A stretch of DNA of 64,000 nt, from positions 5,776,118 to 5,840,117 of the forward strand of contig OY979725.1 of NCBI GenBank assembly GCA_963855995.1, written 5' to 3'. The translations under genes were made by a program, and so were the position numbers. The stretch's first letter is position 1. Each line of letters opens with the position of its first letter. The notes under the pieces are model-generated. The model saw nothing but the letters and a program-made list of their open reading frames with translations. It searched no databases and was not told the DNA's origin. Source of the DNA: Muricea muricata. Lineage: Eukaryota > Cnidaria > Anthozoa > Malacalcyonacea > Plexauridae. Below are positions 23,047 through 34,565 of the stretch, piece by piece.

Positions 23047-26000
23047 AAGATGAGCCAAATAACATGTTGAAATGAGAAACCTATAACTTGCTTGTAAACT
23101 AAAAAAAACGATCTTAGAACCATCAAAATCGCGTTTTAAGCGTTCTAGAAGCGATTTGAGCGTAAAAACATGCTCAAATAACGAACTAAAAATTACCGTC
23201 TTAAATCGATCACAGCGACGTTTTAAGGCTTAAAATGGTGTTTTCAGTGATAAAGTGAACGAGTTGAGCGCAATGATGTACTGCAATCAAGGACCTAAAA
23301 GAGATCTTCTAAATGGAAATTGCAGAACTTAGCAAGTCGGGATTCATGTTTTCGGCGCTCAAACCATCGAGATGAGCGAAATAACATGTTGAAATGAGAA
23401 ACCTATAACTTGCTTGTAAACTGAAAAGAAACGATCTTAGAACCATCAAAATCGCGTTTTAAGCGTTCTAGAAGCGATTTGAGCGTAAAAACATGTTCAA
23501 ATCACGAACTAAAAATTACCGTCTTAAATCGATCACGGCGACGTTTTAGAGCTTAAAATGGTGTTTTTCAGTGCTAAAGTGAACGAGTTGAGCGCAATGA
23601 TGTACTGCAATCACGGACCTAAAAGAGACCTTCTAAATGGAAATTGCAGAACTTAGCAAGTCGGGAATCATGTTTTCGGCGCTAAAACCATCGAGATGAG
23701 CGAAATAACATGTTGAAATGAGAAACCTATAACTTGCTTGTAAACTAAAAAAAACGATCTTAGAACCATAAAAATCGCGTTTTAAGCGTTCTAGAAGCGA
23801 TTTGAGCGTAAAAACATGCTCAAATCACGAACTAAAAATTACCGTCTTAAATCGATCACAGCGACGTTTTAAGGCTTAAAATGGTGTTTTCAGTGATAAA
23901 GTGAACGAGTTGAGCCCAATGATGTACTGCAATCACGGACCTAAAAGAGACCTTCTAAATGGAAATTGCAGAACTTAGCAACTCGGGAATCATGTTTTTG
24001 GTGCTCACACCATCAAGATGAGCGAAATAACATGTTGAAATGAGAAACCTATAACTTGCTTGTAAACTAAAAAAAACGATCTTAGAACCATCAAAATCGC
24101 GTTTTAAGCGTTCTAGAAGCGATTTGAGCGTAAAAACATGCTCAAATAACGAACTAAAAATTACCGTCTTAAATCGATCACAGCGACGTTTTAAGGCTTA
24201 AAATGGTGTTTTCAGTGATAAAGTGAACGAGTTGAGCGCAATGATGTACTGCAATCAAGGACCTAAAAGAGATCTTCTAAATGGAAATTGCAGAACTTAG
24301 CAAGTCGGGATTCATGTTTTCGGCGCTCAAACCATCAAGATGAGCGAAAAAACATGTTGAAATGAGAAACCTATAACTTGTTTGTAAACTGAAAAGAAAC
24401 GATCTTAGAACCATCAAAATCGCGTTTTAAGCGTTCTAGATGCGATTTGAGCGTAAAAACATGTTCAAATCACGAACTAAAAATTACCGTCTTAAATCGA
24501 TCACGGCGACGTTTTAGAGCTTAAAATGGTGTTTTTCAGGGCTAAAGTGAACGAGTTGAGCGCAATGATGTACTGCAATCACGGACCTAAAAGAGACCTT
24601 CTAAATGGAAATTGCAGAACTTAGCAAGTCGGGAATCATGTTTTCGGCGCTAAAACCATCGAGATGAGCGAAATAACATGTTGAAATGAGAAACCTATAA
24701 CTTGCTTGTAAACTAAAAAAAACGATCTTAGAACCATCAAAATCGCGTTTTAAGCGTTCTAGAAGCGATTTGAGCGTAAAAACATGCTCAAATCACGAAC
24801 TAAAAATTACCGTCTTAAATCGATCACACCGACGTTTTAAGGCTTAAAATGGTGTTTTCAGTGATAAAGTGAACGAGTTGAGCGCAATGATGTACAGCAA
24901 TCACGGACCTAAAAGAGACCTTCTAAATGGAAATTGCAGAACTTAGCAAGTCGGGAATCATGTTTTCGGCGCTCACACCATCGAGATGAGCGAAATAACA
25001 TGTTGAAATGAGAAACCTATAACTTGCTTGTAAACTAAAAAGAAACGATCTTAGAACCATCAAAATCGCGTTTTAAGCGTTCTAGAAGCGATTTGAGCGT
25101 AAAAACATGCTCAAATCACGAACTAAAAATTGCCGTCCTAAATCGATCACGGCGACGTGTAAGAGCTTAAAATGGTGTTTTCAGTGCTAAAGTGAACGAG
25201 TTGAGCGCAATGATGTACTGCAATCATGGACCTAAAAGAGATCTTCTAAATGGAAATTGCAGAACTTAGCTAGTCGGGAATCATGTTTTCGGCGCCCAAA
25301 CCATCGAGATGAGCGAAATAACATGTTGAAATGAGAAACCTATAACTTGCTTGTAAACTGAAAAGAAACGATCTTAAAACCATCAAAATCGCGTTTTAAG
25401 CGTTCTAGAAGCGATTTGAGCGTAAAAACATATTCAAATCACGAACTAAAAATTACCGTCTTAAAACGATCACGGCGACGTTTTAGAGCTTAAAATGGTG
25501 TTTTCAGTGCTAAAGTGAACGAGTTGAGCGCAATAATCTACTGCAATCACGGACCTAAAAGAGACCTTCTAAATGGAAATTGCAGAACTTAGCAAGTCGG
25601 GAATCATGTTTTCGGCGCTAAAACCATCGAGATGAGCGAAATAGCATGTTGAAATGAGAAACCTATAACTTGATTGTAAACTGAAAAGAAACGATCTTAG
25701 AACCATCAAAATCGCGTTTTAAGCGTTGTAGAAGCGATTGGAGCGTAAAAACATGCTCAAATCACGAACTAAAAATTACCGTCTTAAATCGATCACGGCG
25801 ACGTTTTAGAGCTTAAAATGGAGTTTTCGGTGCTAAAGTGAACGAGTTGAGCGCAATGATGTACTGCAATCACGGACCTAAAAGAGACCTTCTAAATGGA
25901 AATTGCAGAACTTAGCAAGTCGGGAATCATGTTTTCGGCGCTCAAACCATCGAGATGAGCGAAATAACATGTTGAAATGAGAAACCTATAACTTGCTTGT

Positions 26001-26274
26001 AAACTGAAAAGAAACGATCTTAGAACAATCAAAAGCGCGTTTTAAGCGTTCTAGAAGCGATTTGAGCGTAAAAACATGTTCAAATCACGAACTAAAAATT
26101 ACCGTCTTAAATCGATCACGGCGACGTTTTAGAGCTTAAAATGGTGTTTTCAGTGCTAAAGTGAACGAGTTGAGCGCAATAATGTACTCCAATCACGGAC
26201 CTAAAAGACACCTTCTAAATGGAAATTGCAGAACTTAGCAAGTCGGGAATCATGTTTTCGGCGCTCAAACCATC
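23047..26274. repeat. Higher-order repeat: 10 monomers, 3228 bp (copy 2)
   Basis: Second copy of the 3228-bp unit. GCAACTCGGG, GAGCCCAATG, TTTTTCAGGGC and CTTAAAACGATC all return at +3228. I found no difference from copy 1 by eye until about 26180, where the sequence switches to an AATGTACTCC and AAAAGACACC version. This is the freshest large duplication in the first half of the window. Confidence 0.9.
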
Positions 26275-27241
26275 GAGATGAGCGAAATAACATGTTGAAA
26301 TGAGAAACCTATAACTTGCTTGTAAATTAAAAAAAACCATCTTAGAACCATCAAAATCGCGTTTTAAGCGTTTTAGAAGCGAGTTGAGCGTAAAACATGC
26401 TCAAATCACGAACTAAAAATTGCCGTCCTAAATCGATCACGGCGACGTTTTAGAGCTTAAAATGGTGTTTTCAGTGCTAAAGTGAACGAGTTGAGCGCAA
26501 TGATGTACTGCAATCACGGACCTAAAAGAGACCTTCTAAATGGAAATTGCAGAACTTAGCAAGTCGGGAATCATGTTTTCGGCGCTCACACCATCGAGAT
26601 GAGCGAAATAACATGTTGAAATGAGAAACCTATAACTTGCTTGTAAACTAAAAAGAAACGATCTTAGAACCATCAAAATCGCGTTTTAAGCGTTCTAGAA
26701 GCGATTTGAGCGTAAAAACATGCTCAAATCACGAACTAAAAATTGCCGTCCTAAATCGATCACGGCGACGTGTAAGAGCTTAAAATGGTGTTTTCAGTGC
26801 TAAAGTGAACGAGTTGAGCGCAATGATGTACTGCAATCACGGACCTAAAAGAGATCTTCTAAATGGAAATTGCAGAACTTAGCTAGTCGGGAATCATGTT
26901 TTCGGCGCCCAAACCATCGAGATGAGCGAAATAACATGTTGAAATGAGAAACCTATAACTTGCTTGTAAACTGAAAAGAAACGATCTTAAAACCATCAAA
27001 ATCGCGTTTTAAGCGTTCTAGAAGCGATTTGAGCGTAAAAACATATTCAAATCACGAACTAAAAATTACCGTCTTAAATCGATCACGGCGACGTTTTAGA
27101 GCTTAAAATGGTGTTTTCAGTGCTAAAGTGAACGAGTTGAGCGCAATAATCTACTGCAATCACGGACCTAAAAGAGACCTTCTAAATGGAAATTGCAGAA
27201 CTTAGCAAGTCGGGAATCATGTTTTCGGCGCTCAAACCATC
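26275..27241. repeat. Three-monomer linker segment
   Basis: An ATTAAAAAAAACCATC monomer, a CTCACACC monomer with ACGTGTAAGAGC, and a CGCCCAAACC monomer with TTAAAACC. The same trio, including the private AAAAGACACC and AAACCATC changes, recurs near 37.1 kb and 42.3 kb. No gene is visible. Confidence 0.75.
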
Positions 27242-29496
27242 GAGATGAGCGAAATAACATGTTGAAATGAGAAACTTATAACTTGCTTGTAAACTGAAAA
27301 GAAACGATCTTAGAACAATCAAAAGCGCGTTTTAAGCGTTCTAGAAGCGATTTGAGCGTAAAAACATGTTCAAATCACGAACTAAAAATTACCGTCTTAA
27401 ATCGATCACGGCGACGTTTTAGAGCTTAAAATGGTGTTTTCAGTGCTAAAGTGAACGAGTTGAGCGCAATAATGTACTCCAATCACGGACCTAAAAGAGA
27501 CCTTCTAAATGGAAATTGCAGAACTTAGCAAGTCGGGAATCATGTTTTCGGCGCTCAAACCATCGAGATGAGCGAAATAACATGTTGAAATGAGAAACCT
27601 ATAACTTGCTTGTAAATTAAAAAAAACGATCTTAGAACCATCAAAATCGCGTTTTAAGCGTTTTAGAAGCGAGTTGAGCGTAAAACATGCTCAAATCACG
27701 AACTAAAAATTGCCGTTTTAAATCGATCACGGCGACGTTTTAGAGCTTAAAATGGTGTTTTCAGTGCTAAAGTGAACGAGTTGAGCGCAATGATGTACTG
27801 CAATCACGGACCTAAAAGAGACCTTCTAAATGGAAATTGCCGAACTTAGCAAGTCGGGAATCATGTTTTCGGCGCTCAAACCATCGAGATGAGCGAAATA
27901 ACATGTTGAAATGAGAAACCTATAACTTGCTTGTAAACTAAAAAGAAACGATCTTAGAACCATCAAAATCGCGTTTTAAACGTTCTAGAAGCGATTTGAG
28001 CGTAAAAACATGCTCAAATCACGAACTAAAAATTGCCGTCCTAAATCGATCACGGCGACGTTTAAGAGTTTAAAATGGTGTTTTCAGTGCTAAAGTGAAC
28101 GAGTTGAGCGCAATGATGTACTGCAATCACGGACCTAAAAGAGATCTTCTAAATGGAAATTGCAGAACTTAGCAAGTCGGGAATCATGTTTTCGGCGCTC
28201 AAACCATCGAGATGAGCGAAATAACATGTTGAAATGAGAAACCTATAACTTGCTTGTAAACTGAAAAGAAACGATCTTAAAACCATCAAAATCGCGTTTT
28301 AAGCGTTCTAGAAGCGATTTGAGCGTAAAAACATATTCAAATCACGAACTAAAAATTACCGTCTTAAATCGATCACGGCGACGTTTTAGAGCTTAAAATG
28401 GTGTTCTCAGTGCTAAAGTGAACGAGTTGAGCGCAATAATGTACTGCAATCACGGACCTAAAAGAGACCTTCTAAATGGAAATTGCAGAACTTAGCAAGT
28501 CGGGAATCATGTTTTCGGTGCTCACACCATCGAGATGAGCGAAATAAGATGTTGAAATGAGAAACCTATAACTTGCTTGTAAACTAAAAAGAAACGATCT
28601 TAGAAGCATCAAAATCACGTATTAAGCGTTCTAGAAGCGGTTTGAGCGTAAAAACATGCTCAAATCACGAATTAAAAATTTCCGTCCTAAATCGATCACG
28701 GCGACGTTTTAGTGCTTAAAATGGTAATTTCAGTTCTAAAGTGAACGAGTTGAGCGCAATGATGTACTGCAATCACGGACCTAAAAGAGACGTTCTAAAT
28801 GGAAATTGCGAACTTAGCAAGTCGGGAATCATGTTTTCGGCGCTCAAACACTCGCGATGAGCGAAATAACATGTTGAAATGAGAAACCTATAACTTGCTT
28901 GTAAATTAAAAAAAACGATCTTAGAACCATCAAAATCGCGTTTTAAGCGTTCTAGAAGCGAGTTGAGCGTAAAACATGCTCAAATCACGAACTAAAAATT
29001 GCCGTCCTAAATCGATCACGGCGACGTTTTAGAGCTTAAAATGGTGTTTTAAGTGCTAAAGTGAACGATTGAGCGCAATGATGTACTGCAATCACGGACC
29101 TAAAAGAGACCTTCTAAATGGAAATTGCCGAACTTAGCAAGTCGGGAATCATGTTTTCGGCGCTCAAACACTCGAGATGAGCGAAATAGCATGTTGAAAT
29201 GAGAAACCTATAACTTGATTGTAAACTGAAAAGAAACGATCTTAGAACCATCAAAATCGCGTTTTAAGCGTTCTAGAAGTGATTAGAGCGTAAAAACATG
29301 CTCAAATCACGAACTAAAAATTACCGTCTTAAATCGATCACGGCGACGTTTTAGAGCTTAAAATGGAGTTTTCGGTGCTAAAGTGAACGAGTTGAGCGCA
29401 ATGATGTACTGCAATCACGGACCTAAAAGAGACCTTCTAAATGGAAATTGCAGAACTTAGCAAGTCGGGAATCATGTTTTCGGTGCTCACACCATC
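27242..29496. repeat. Seven-monomer block (copy 1 of 4), 2255 bp
   Basis: Marked in order by AACTTATAACTTGC with AACAATCAAAAGCG; TGCCGTTTTAAATCG; AAGAGTTTAAAATGG; GTGTTCTCAG; a strongly variant monomer with AATAAGATG, ATCACGTATTAAG and GGTAATTTCAGTTC; a GAACGATTGAGCG monomer; and an AAGTGATTAGAGCG monomer. The same order is found at +7324, +12484 and +16352. Its last three monomers are immediately duplicated downstream. Confidence 0.87.
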
Positions 29497-30461
29497 GAGA
29501 TGAGCGAAATAAGATGTTGAAATGAGAAACCTATAACTTGCTTGTAAACTAAAAAGAAACGATCTTAGAAGCATCAAAATCACGTATTAAGCGTTCTAGA
29601 AGCGGTTTGAGCGTAAAAACATGCTCAAATCACGAATTAAAAATTTCCGTCCTAAATCGATCACGGCGACGTTTTAGTGCTTAAAATGGTAATTTCAGTT
29701 CTAAAGTGAACGAGTTGAGCGCAATGATGTACTGCAATCACGGACCTAAAAGAGACGTTCTAAATGGAAATTGCGAACTTAGCAAGTCGGGAATCATGTT
29801 TTCGGCGCTCAAACACTCGCGATGAGCGAAATAACATGTTGAAATGAGAAACCTATAACTTGCTTGTAAATTAAAAAAAACGATCTTAGAACCATCAAAA
29901 TCGCGTTTTAAGCGTTCTAGAAGCGAGTTGAGCGTAAAACATGCTCAAATCACGAACTAAAAATTGCCGTCCTAAATCGATCACGGCGACGTTTTAGAGC
30001 TTAAAATGGTGTTTTAAGTGCTAAAGTGAACGATTGAGCGCAATGATGTACTGCAATCACGGACCTAAAAGAGACCTTCTAAATGGAAATTGCCGAACTT
30101 AGCAAGTCGGGAATCATGTTTTCGGCGCTCAAACACTCGAGATGAGCGAAATAGCATGTTGAAATGAGAAACCTATAACTTGATTGTAAACTGAAAAGAA
30201 ACGATCTTAGAACCATCAAAATCGCGTTTTAAGCGTTCTAGAAGTGATTAGAGCGTAAAAACATGCTCAAATCACGAACTAAAAATTACCGTCTTAAATC
30301 GATCACGGCGACGTTTTAGAGCTTAAAATGGAGTTTTCGGTGCTAAAGTGAACGAGTTGAGCGCAATGATGTACTGCAATCACGGACCTAAAAGAGACCT
30401 TCTAAATGGAAATTGCAGAACTTAGCAAGTCGGGAATCATGTTTTCGGCGCTCAAACCATC
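28532..30461. repeat. Higher-order repeat: 3 monomers, 965 bp, two copies
   Basis: Units start at 28532 and 29497. Each holds the GGTAATTTCAGTTC monomer with the one-base deletion GAAATTGCGAACTT, the GAACGATTGAGCG monomer, and the AAGTGATTAGAGCG monomer. The copies look identical. The first unit is also the end of the seven-monomer block, so this is a local tandem duplication seen only in this copy of that block. Confidence 0.88.
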
Positions 30462-33400
30462 GAGATGAGCGAAATAACATGTTGAAATGAGAAACCTATA
30501 ACTTGCTTGTAAACTGAAAAGAAACGATCTTAGAACAATCAAAAGCGCGTTTTAAGCGTTCTAGAAGCGATTTGAGCGTAAAAACATGTTCAAATCACGA
30601 AATAAAAATTACCGTCTTAAATCGATCACGGCGACGTTTTAGAGCTTAAAATGGTGTTTTAAGTGCTAAAGTGAACGAGTTGAGCGCAATGATGTACTGC
30701 AATCACGGACCTAAAAGAGACCTTCTAAATGGAAATTGTAGAACTTAGCAAATCGGGAATCATGTTTTCGGTGCTCACACCATCGAGATGAGCGAAATAA
30801 CATGTTGAAATGAGAAACCTATAACTTGCTTCTAAACTAAAAAAAACGATCTTAGAACCATCAAAATCGCGTTTTAAGCCTTCTAGAAGCGATTTGAGCG
30901 TAAAAACATGCTCAAATCACGAACTAAAAATTACCGTCTTAAATCGATCACGGCTATGTTTTAGAGCTTAAAATAGTGTTTTCAGTGCTAAAGTGAACGA
31001 GTTGAGCGCAATAATGTACTCCAATCACGGACCTAAAAGAGACCTTCTAAATGGAAATTGCAGAACTTAGCAAGTCGGGAATCATGTTTTCGGCGCTCAA
31101 GCCATCGAGATGAGCGAAATAACATGTTGAAATGAGAAACCTATAACTTGCTTGTAAATTAAAAAAATTGCCGTCCTAAATCGATCACGGCGACGTTTTA
31201 GAGCTTAAAATGGTGTTTTCAGTGCTAAAGTGAACGAGTTGAGCGCAATGATGTACTGCAATCACGGACCTAAAAGAGACCTTCTAAATGGAAATTGCCG
31301 AACTTAGCAAGTCGGGAATCATGTTTTCGGCGCTCAAACCATCGAGATGAGCGAAATAACATGTTGAAATGAGAAACCTATAATTTGCTTGTAAACTAAA
31401 AAGAAACGATCTTAGAACCATCAAAATCGCGTTTTAAACGTTCTAGAAGCGATATGAGCGTAAAAACATGCTCAAATCACGAACTAAAAATTGCCGTCCT
31501 AAATCAATCACGGCGACGTTTAAGAGCTTAAAATGGTGTTTTCAGTGCTAAAGTGAACGAGTTGAGCGCAATGATGTACTGCAATCACGGACCTAAAAGA
31601 GATCTTTTAAATGGAAATTGCAGAACTTAGCAAGTCGGGAATCATGTTTTCGGCGCTCAAACCATCGAGATGAGCGAAATAACATGTTGAAATGAGAAAC
31701 CTATAACTTGCTTGTAAACTGAAAAGAAACGATCTTAAAACCATCAAAATCGCGTTTTAAGCGTTCTAGAAGCGATTTGAGCGTAAAAACATATTCAAAT
31801 CACGAACTAAAAATTACCGTCTTAAATCGATCACGGCGACGTTTTAGAGCTTAAAATGGTGTTCTCAGTGCTAAAGTGAACGAGTTGAGCGCAATAATGT
31901 ACTGCAATCACGGACCTAAAAGAGACCTTCTAAATGGAAATTGCAGAACTTAGCAAGTCGGGAATCATGTTTTCGGTGCTCACACCATCGAGATGAGCGA
32001 AATAAGATGTTGAAATGAGAAACCTATAACTTGCTTGTAAACTAAAAAGAAACGATCTTAGAAGCATCAAAATCACGTATTAAGCGTTCTAGAAGCGGTT
32101 TGAGCGTAAAAACATGCTCAAATCACGAATTAAAAATTTCCGTCCTAAATCGATCACGGCGACGTTTTAGTGCTTAAAATGGTAATTTCAGTTCTAAAGT
32201 GAACGAGTTGAGCGCAATGATGTACTGCAATCACGGACCTAAAAGAGACGTTCTAAATGGAAATTGCCGAACTTAGCAAGTCGGGAATCATGTTTTCGGC
32301 GCTCAAACACTCGCGATGAGCGAAATAACATGTTGAAATGAGAAACCTATAACTTGCTTGTAAATTAAAAAAAACGATCTTAGAACCATCAAAATCGCGT
32401 TTTAAGCGTTCTAGAAGCGAGTTGAGCGTAAAACATGCTCAAATCACGAACTAAAAATTGCCGTCCTAAATCGATCACGGGGACGTTTTAGAGCTTAAAA
32501 TGGTGTTTTAAGTGCTAAAGTGAACGATTGAGCGCAATGATGTACTGCAATCACGGACCTAAAAGAGACCTTCTAAATGGAAATTGCCGAACTTAGCAAG
32601 TCGGGAATCATGTTTTCGGCGCTCAACCTATCGAGATGAGCGAAATAACATGTTGAAATGAGAAACCTATAACTTCCTTGTAAATTAAAAAAAACGATCT
32701 TAGAACCATCAAAATCGCGTTTAAGCGTTCTAGAAGCGATTTGAGCGTAAAAACATGCTCAAATCACGAACTAAAAATTACCGTCTTAAATCGATCAAGG
32801 CGACGTTTTAGAGCTTAAAATGGTGTTTTCAGTGCTAAAGTGAACGAGTTGAGCGCAATGATGTACTGCATTCACGGACCTAAAAGAGACCTTCTAAATG
32901 GAAATTGCAGAACTTAGCAAGTCGGGAATCATATTTTCGGCGCTAAAACCATCGAGATGAGCGAAATAGCATGTTGAAATGAGAAACCTATAACTTGATT
33001 GTAAACTGAAAAGAAACGATCTTAGAACCATCAAAATCGCGTTTTAAGCGTTCTAGAAGCGATTTGAGCGTAAAAACATGCTCAAATCACGAACTAAAAA
33101 TTGCCGTCCTAAATCGATCACGGCGACGTTTTAGAGCTCAAAATGGTGTTTTAAGTGCTAAAGTGAACGAGTTGAGCGCAATGATGTACTGCAATCACGG
33201 ACCTAAAAGAGACCTTCTAAATGGAAATTGCAGAACTTAGCAAATCGGGAATCATGTTTTCGGTGCTCACACCATCGAGATGAGCGAAATAACATGTTGA
33301 AATGAGAAACCTATAACTTGCTTCTAAACTAAAAAAAACGATCTTAGAACCATCAAAATCGCGTTTTAAGCGTTCTAGAAGCGATTTGAGCGTAAAAACA

Positions 33401-33590
33401 TGCTCAAGTCACGAACTAAAAATTACCGTCCTAAATCAATCACAGCGACGTTTTAAAGCTTAAAATAGTGTTTTCAGTGTTAAAGTGAACGAGTTGAGCG
33501 CAATGATGTACTCCAATCACGGACCTAAAAGAACCTTCTAAATGGAAATTGCAGAACTTAGCAAGTCGGGAATCATGTTTTCGGCGCTCA
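30462..33590. repeat. Block duplicated ~15.4-16.3 kb downstream (copy 1)
   Basis: About ten monomers whose private markers return in order at 45849-49860. They are GAAATTGTAGAACTT with CTTCTAAACT; GGCTATG; the 84-bp-deleted monomer; TATAATTTGCTTG; GCGATATGAGCG; ATCACGGGGACG; ATATTTTCGG; and AAAAGAACCTTC, which lacks two bases. The offset is 15387 bp before the deleted monomer and 16270 bp after it, because the later copy contains an internal 883-bp tandem duplication. Confidence 0.85.
31107..31343 (+). repeat. Truncated monomer, 84-bp deletion (copy 1), 237 bp
   Basis: The A-run after GTAAATT joins directly to TTGCCGTCC at about 31161-31168. It skips the end of unit A and the start of unit B that neighbours have between two A-runs. 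The missing piece is about 84 bp and includes the XbaI site and the inverted repeat. The ends of the deletion are both short A-tracts, which suggests slippage or microhomology-mediated loss. Confidence 0.9.
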
Positions 33591-34565
33591 AACCATCGAG
33601 ATGAGCGAAATAACATGTTGAAATGAGAAACCTATAACTTGCTTCCAAACTAAAAAAAACGATCTTAGAACCATCAAAATCGCGTTTTAAGCCTTCTAGA
33701 AGCGATTTGAGCGTAAAAACATGCTCAAATCACGAACTAAAAATTACCGTCTTAAATCGATCACGGCTATGTTTTAGAGCTTAAAATGGTGTTTTCAGTG
33801 CTAAAGTGAACGAGTTGAGCGCAATGATGTACTGCAATCACGGACCTAAAAGAGACCTTCTAAATGGAAATTGCAGAACTTAGCTAGTCGGGAATCATGT
33901 TTTCGGCGCCCAAACCATCGAGATGAGCGAAATAACATGTTGAAATGAGAAACCTATAACTTGCTTGTAAACTGAAAAGAAACGATCTTAAAACCATCAA
34001 AATCGCGTTTTAAGCGTTCTAGAAGCGATTTGAGCGTAAAAACATATTCAAATCACGAACTAAAAATTACCGTCTTAAATCGATCACGGCGACGTTTTAG
34101 AGCTTAAAATGGTGTTTTCAGTGCTAAAGTGAACGAGTTGAGCGCAATAATCTACTGCAATCACGGACCTAAAAGAGACCTTCTAAATGGAAATTGCAGA
34201 ACTTAGCAAGTCGGGAATCATGTTTTCGGCGCTAAACCCATCGAGATGAGCGAAATAGCATGTTGAAATGAGAAACCTATAACTTGATTGTAAACTGAAA
34301 AGAAACGATCTTAGAACCATCAAAATCGCGTTTTAAGCGTTCTAGAAGCGATTGGAGCGTAAAAACATGCTCAAATCACGAACTAAAAATTACCGTCTTA
34401 AATCGATCACGGCGACGTTTTAGAGCTTAAAATGGAGTTTTCGGTGTTAAAGTGAACGAGTTGAGCGCAATGATGTACTGCAATCACGGACCTAAAAGAG
34501 ACCTTCTAAATGGAAATTGCAGAACTTAGCAAGTCGGGAATCATGTTTTCGGCGCTCAAACCATC
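33591..34565. repeat. Three-monomer linker segment
   Basis: A CTTCCAAACT monomer with GCCTTCTAG and GGCTATG, a CGCCCAAACC monomer and a CTAAACCCATCG monomer with AAATAGCATG and GATTGGAGCG. From about 34.05 kb onward the sequence matches that 5160 bp further on. No gene is visible. Confidence 0.7.
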
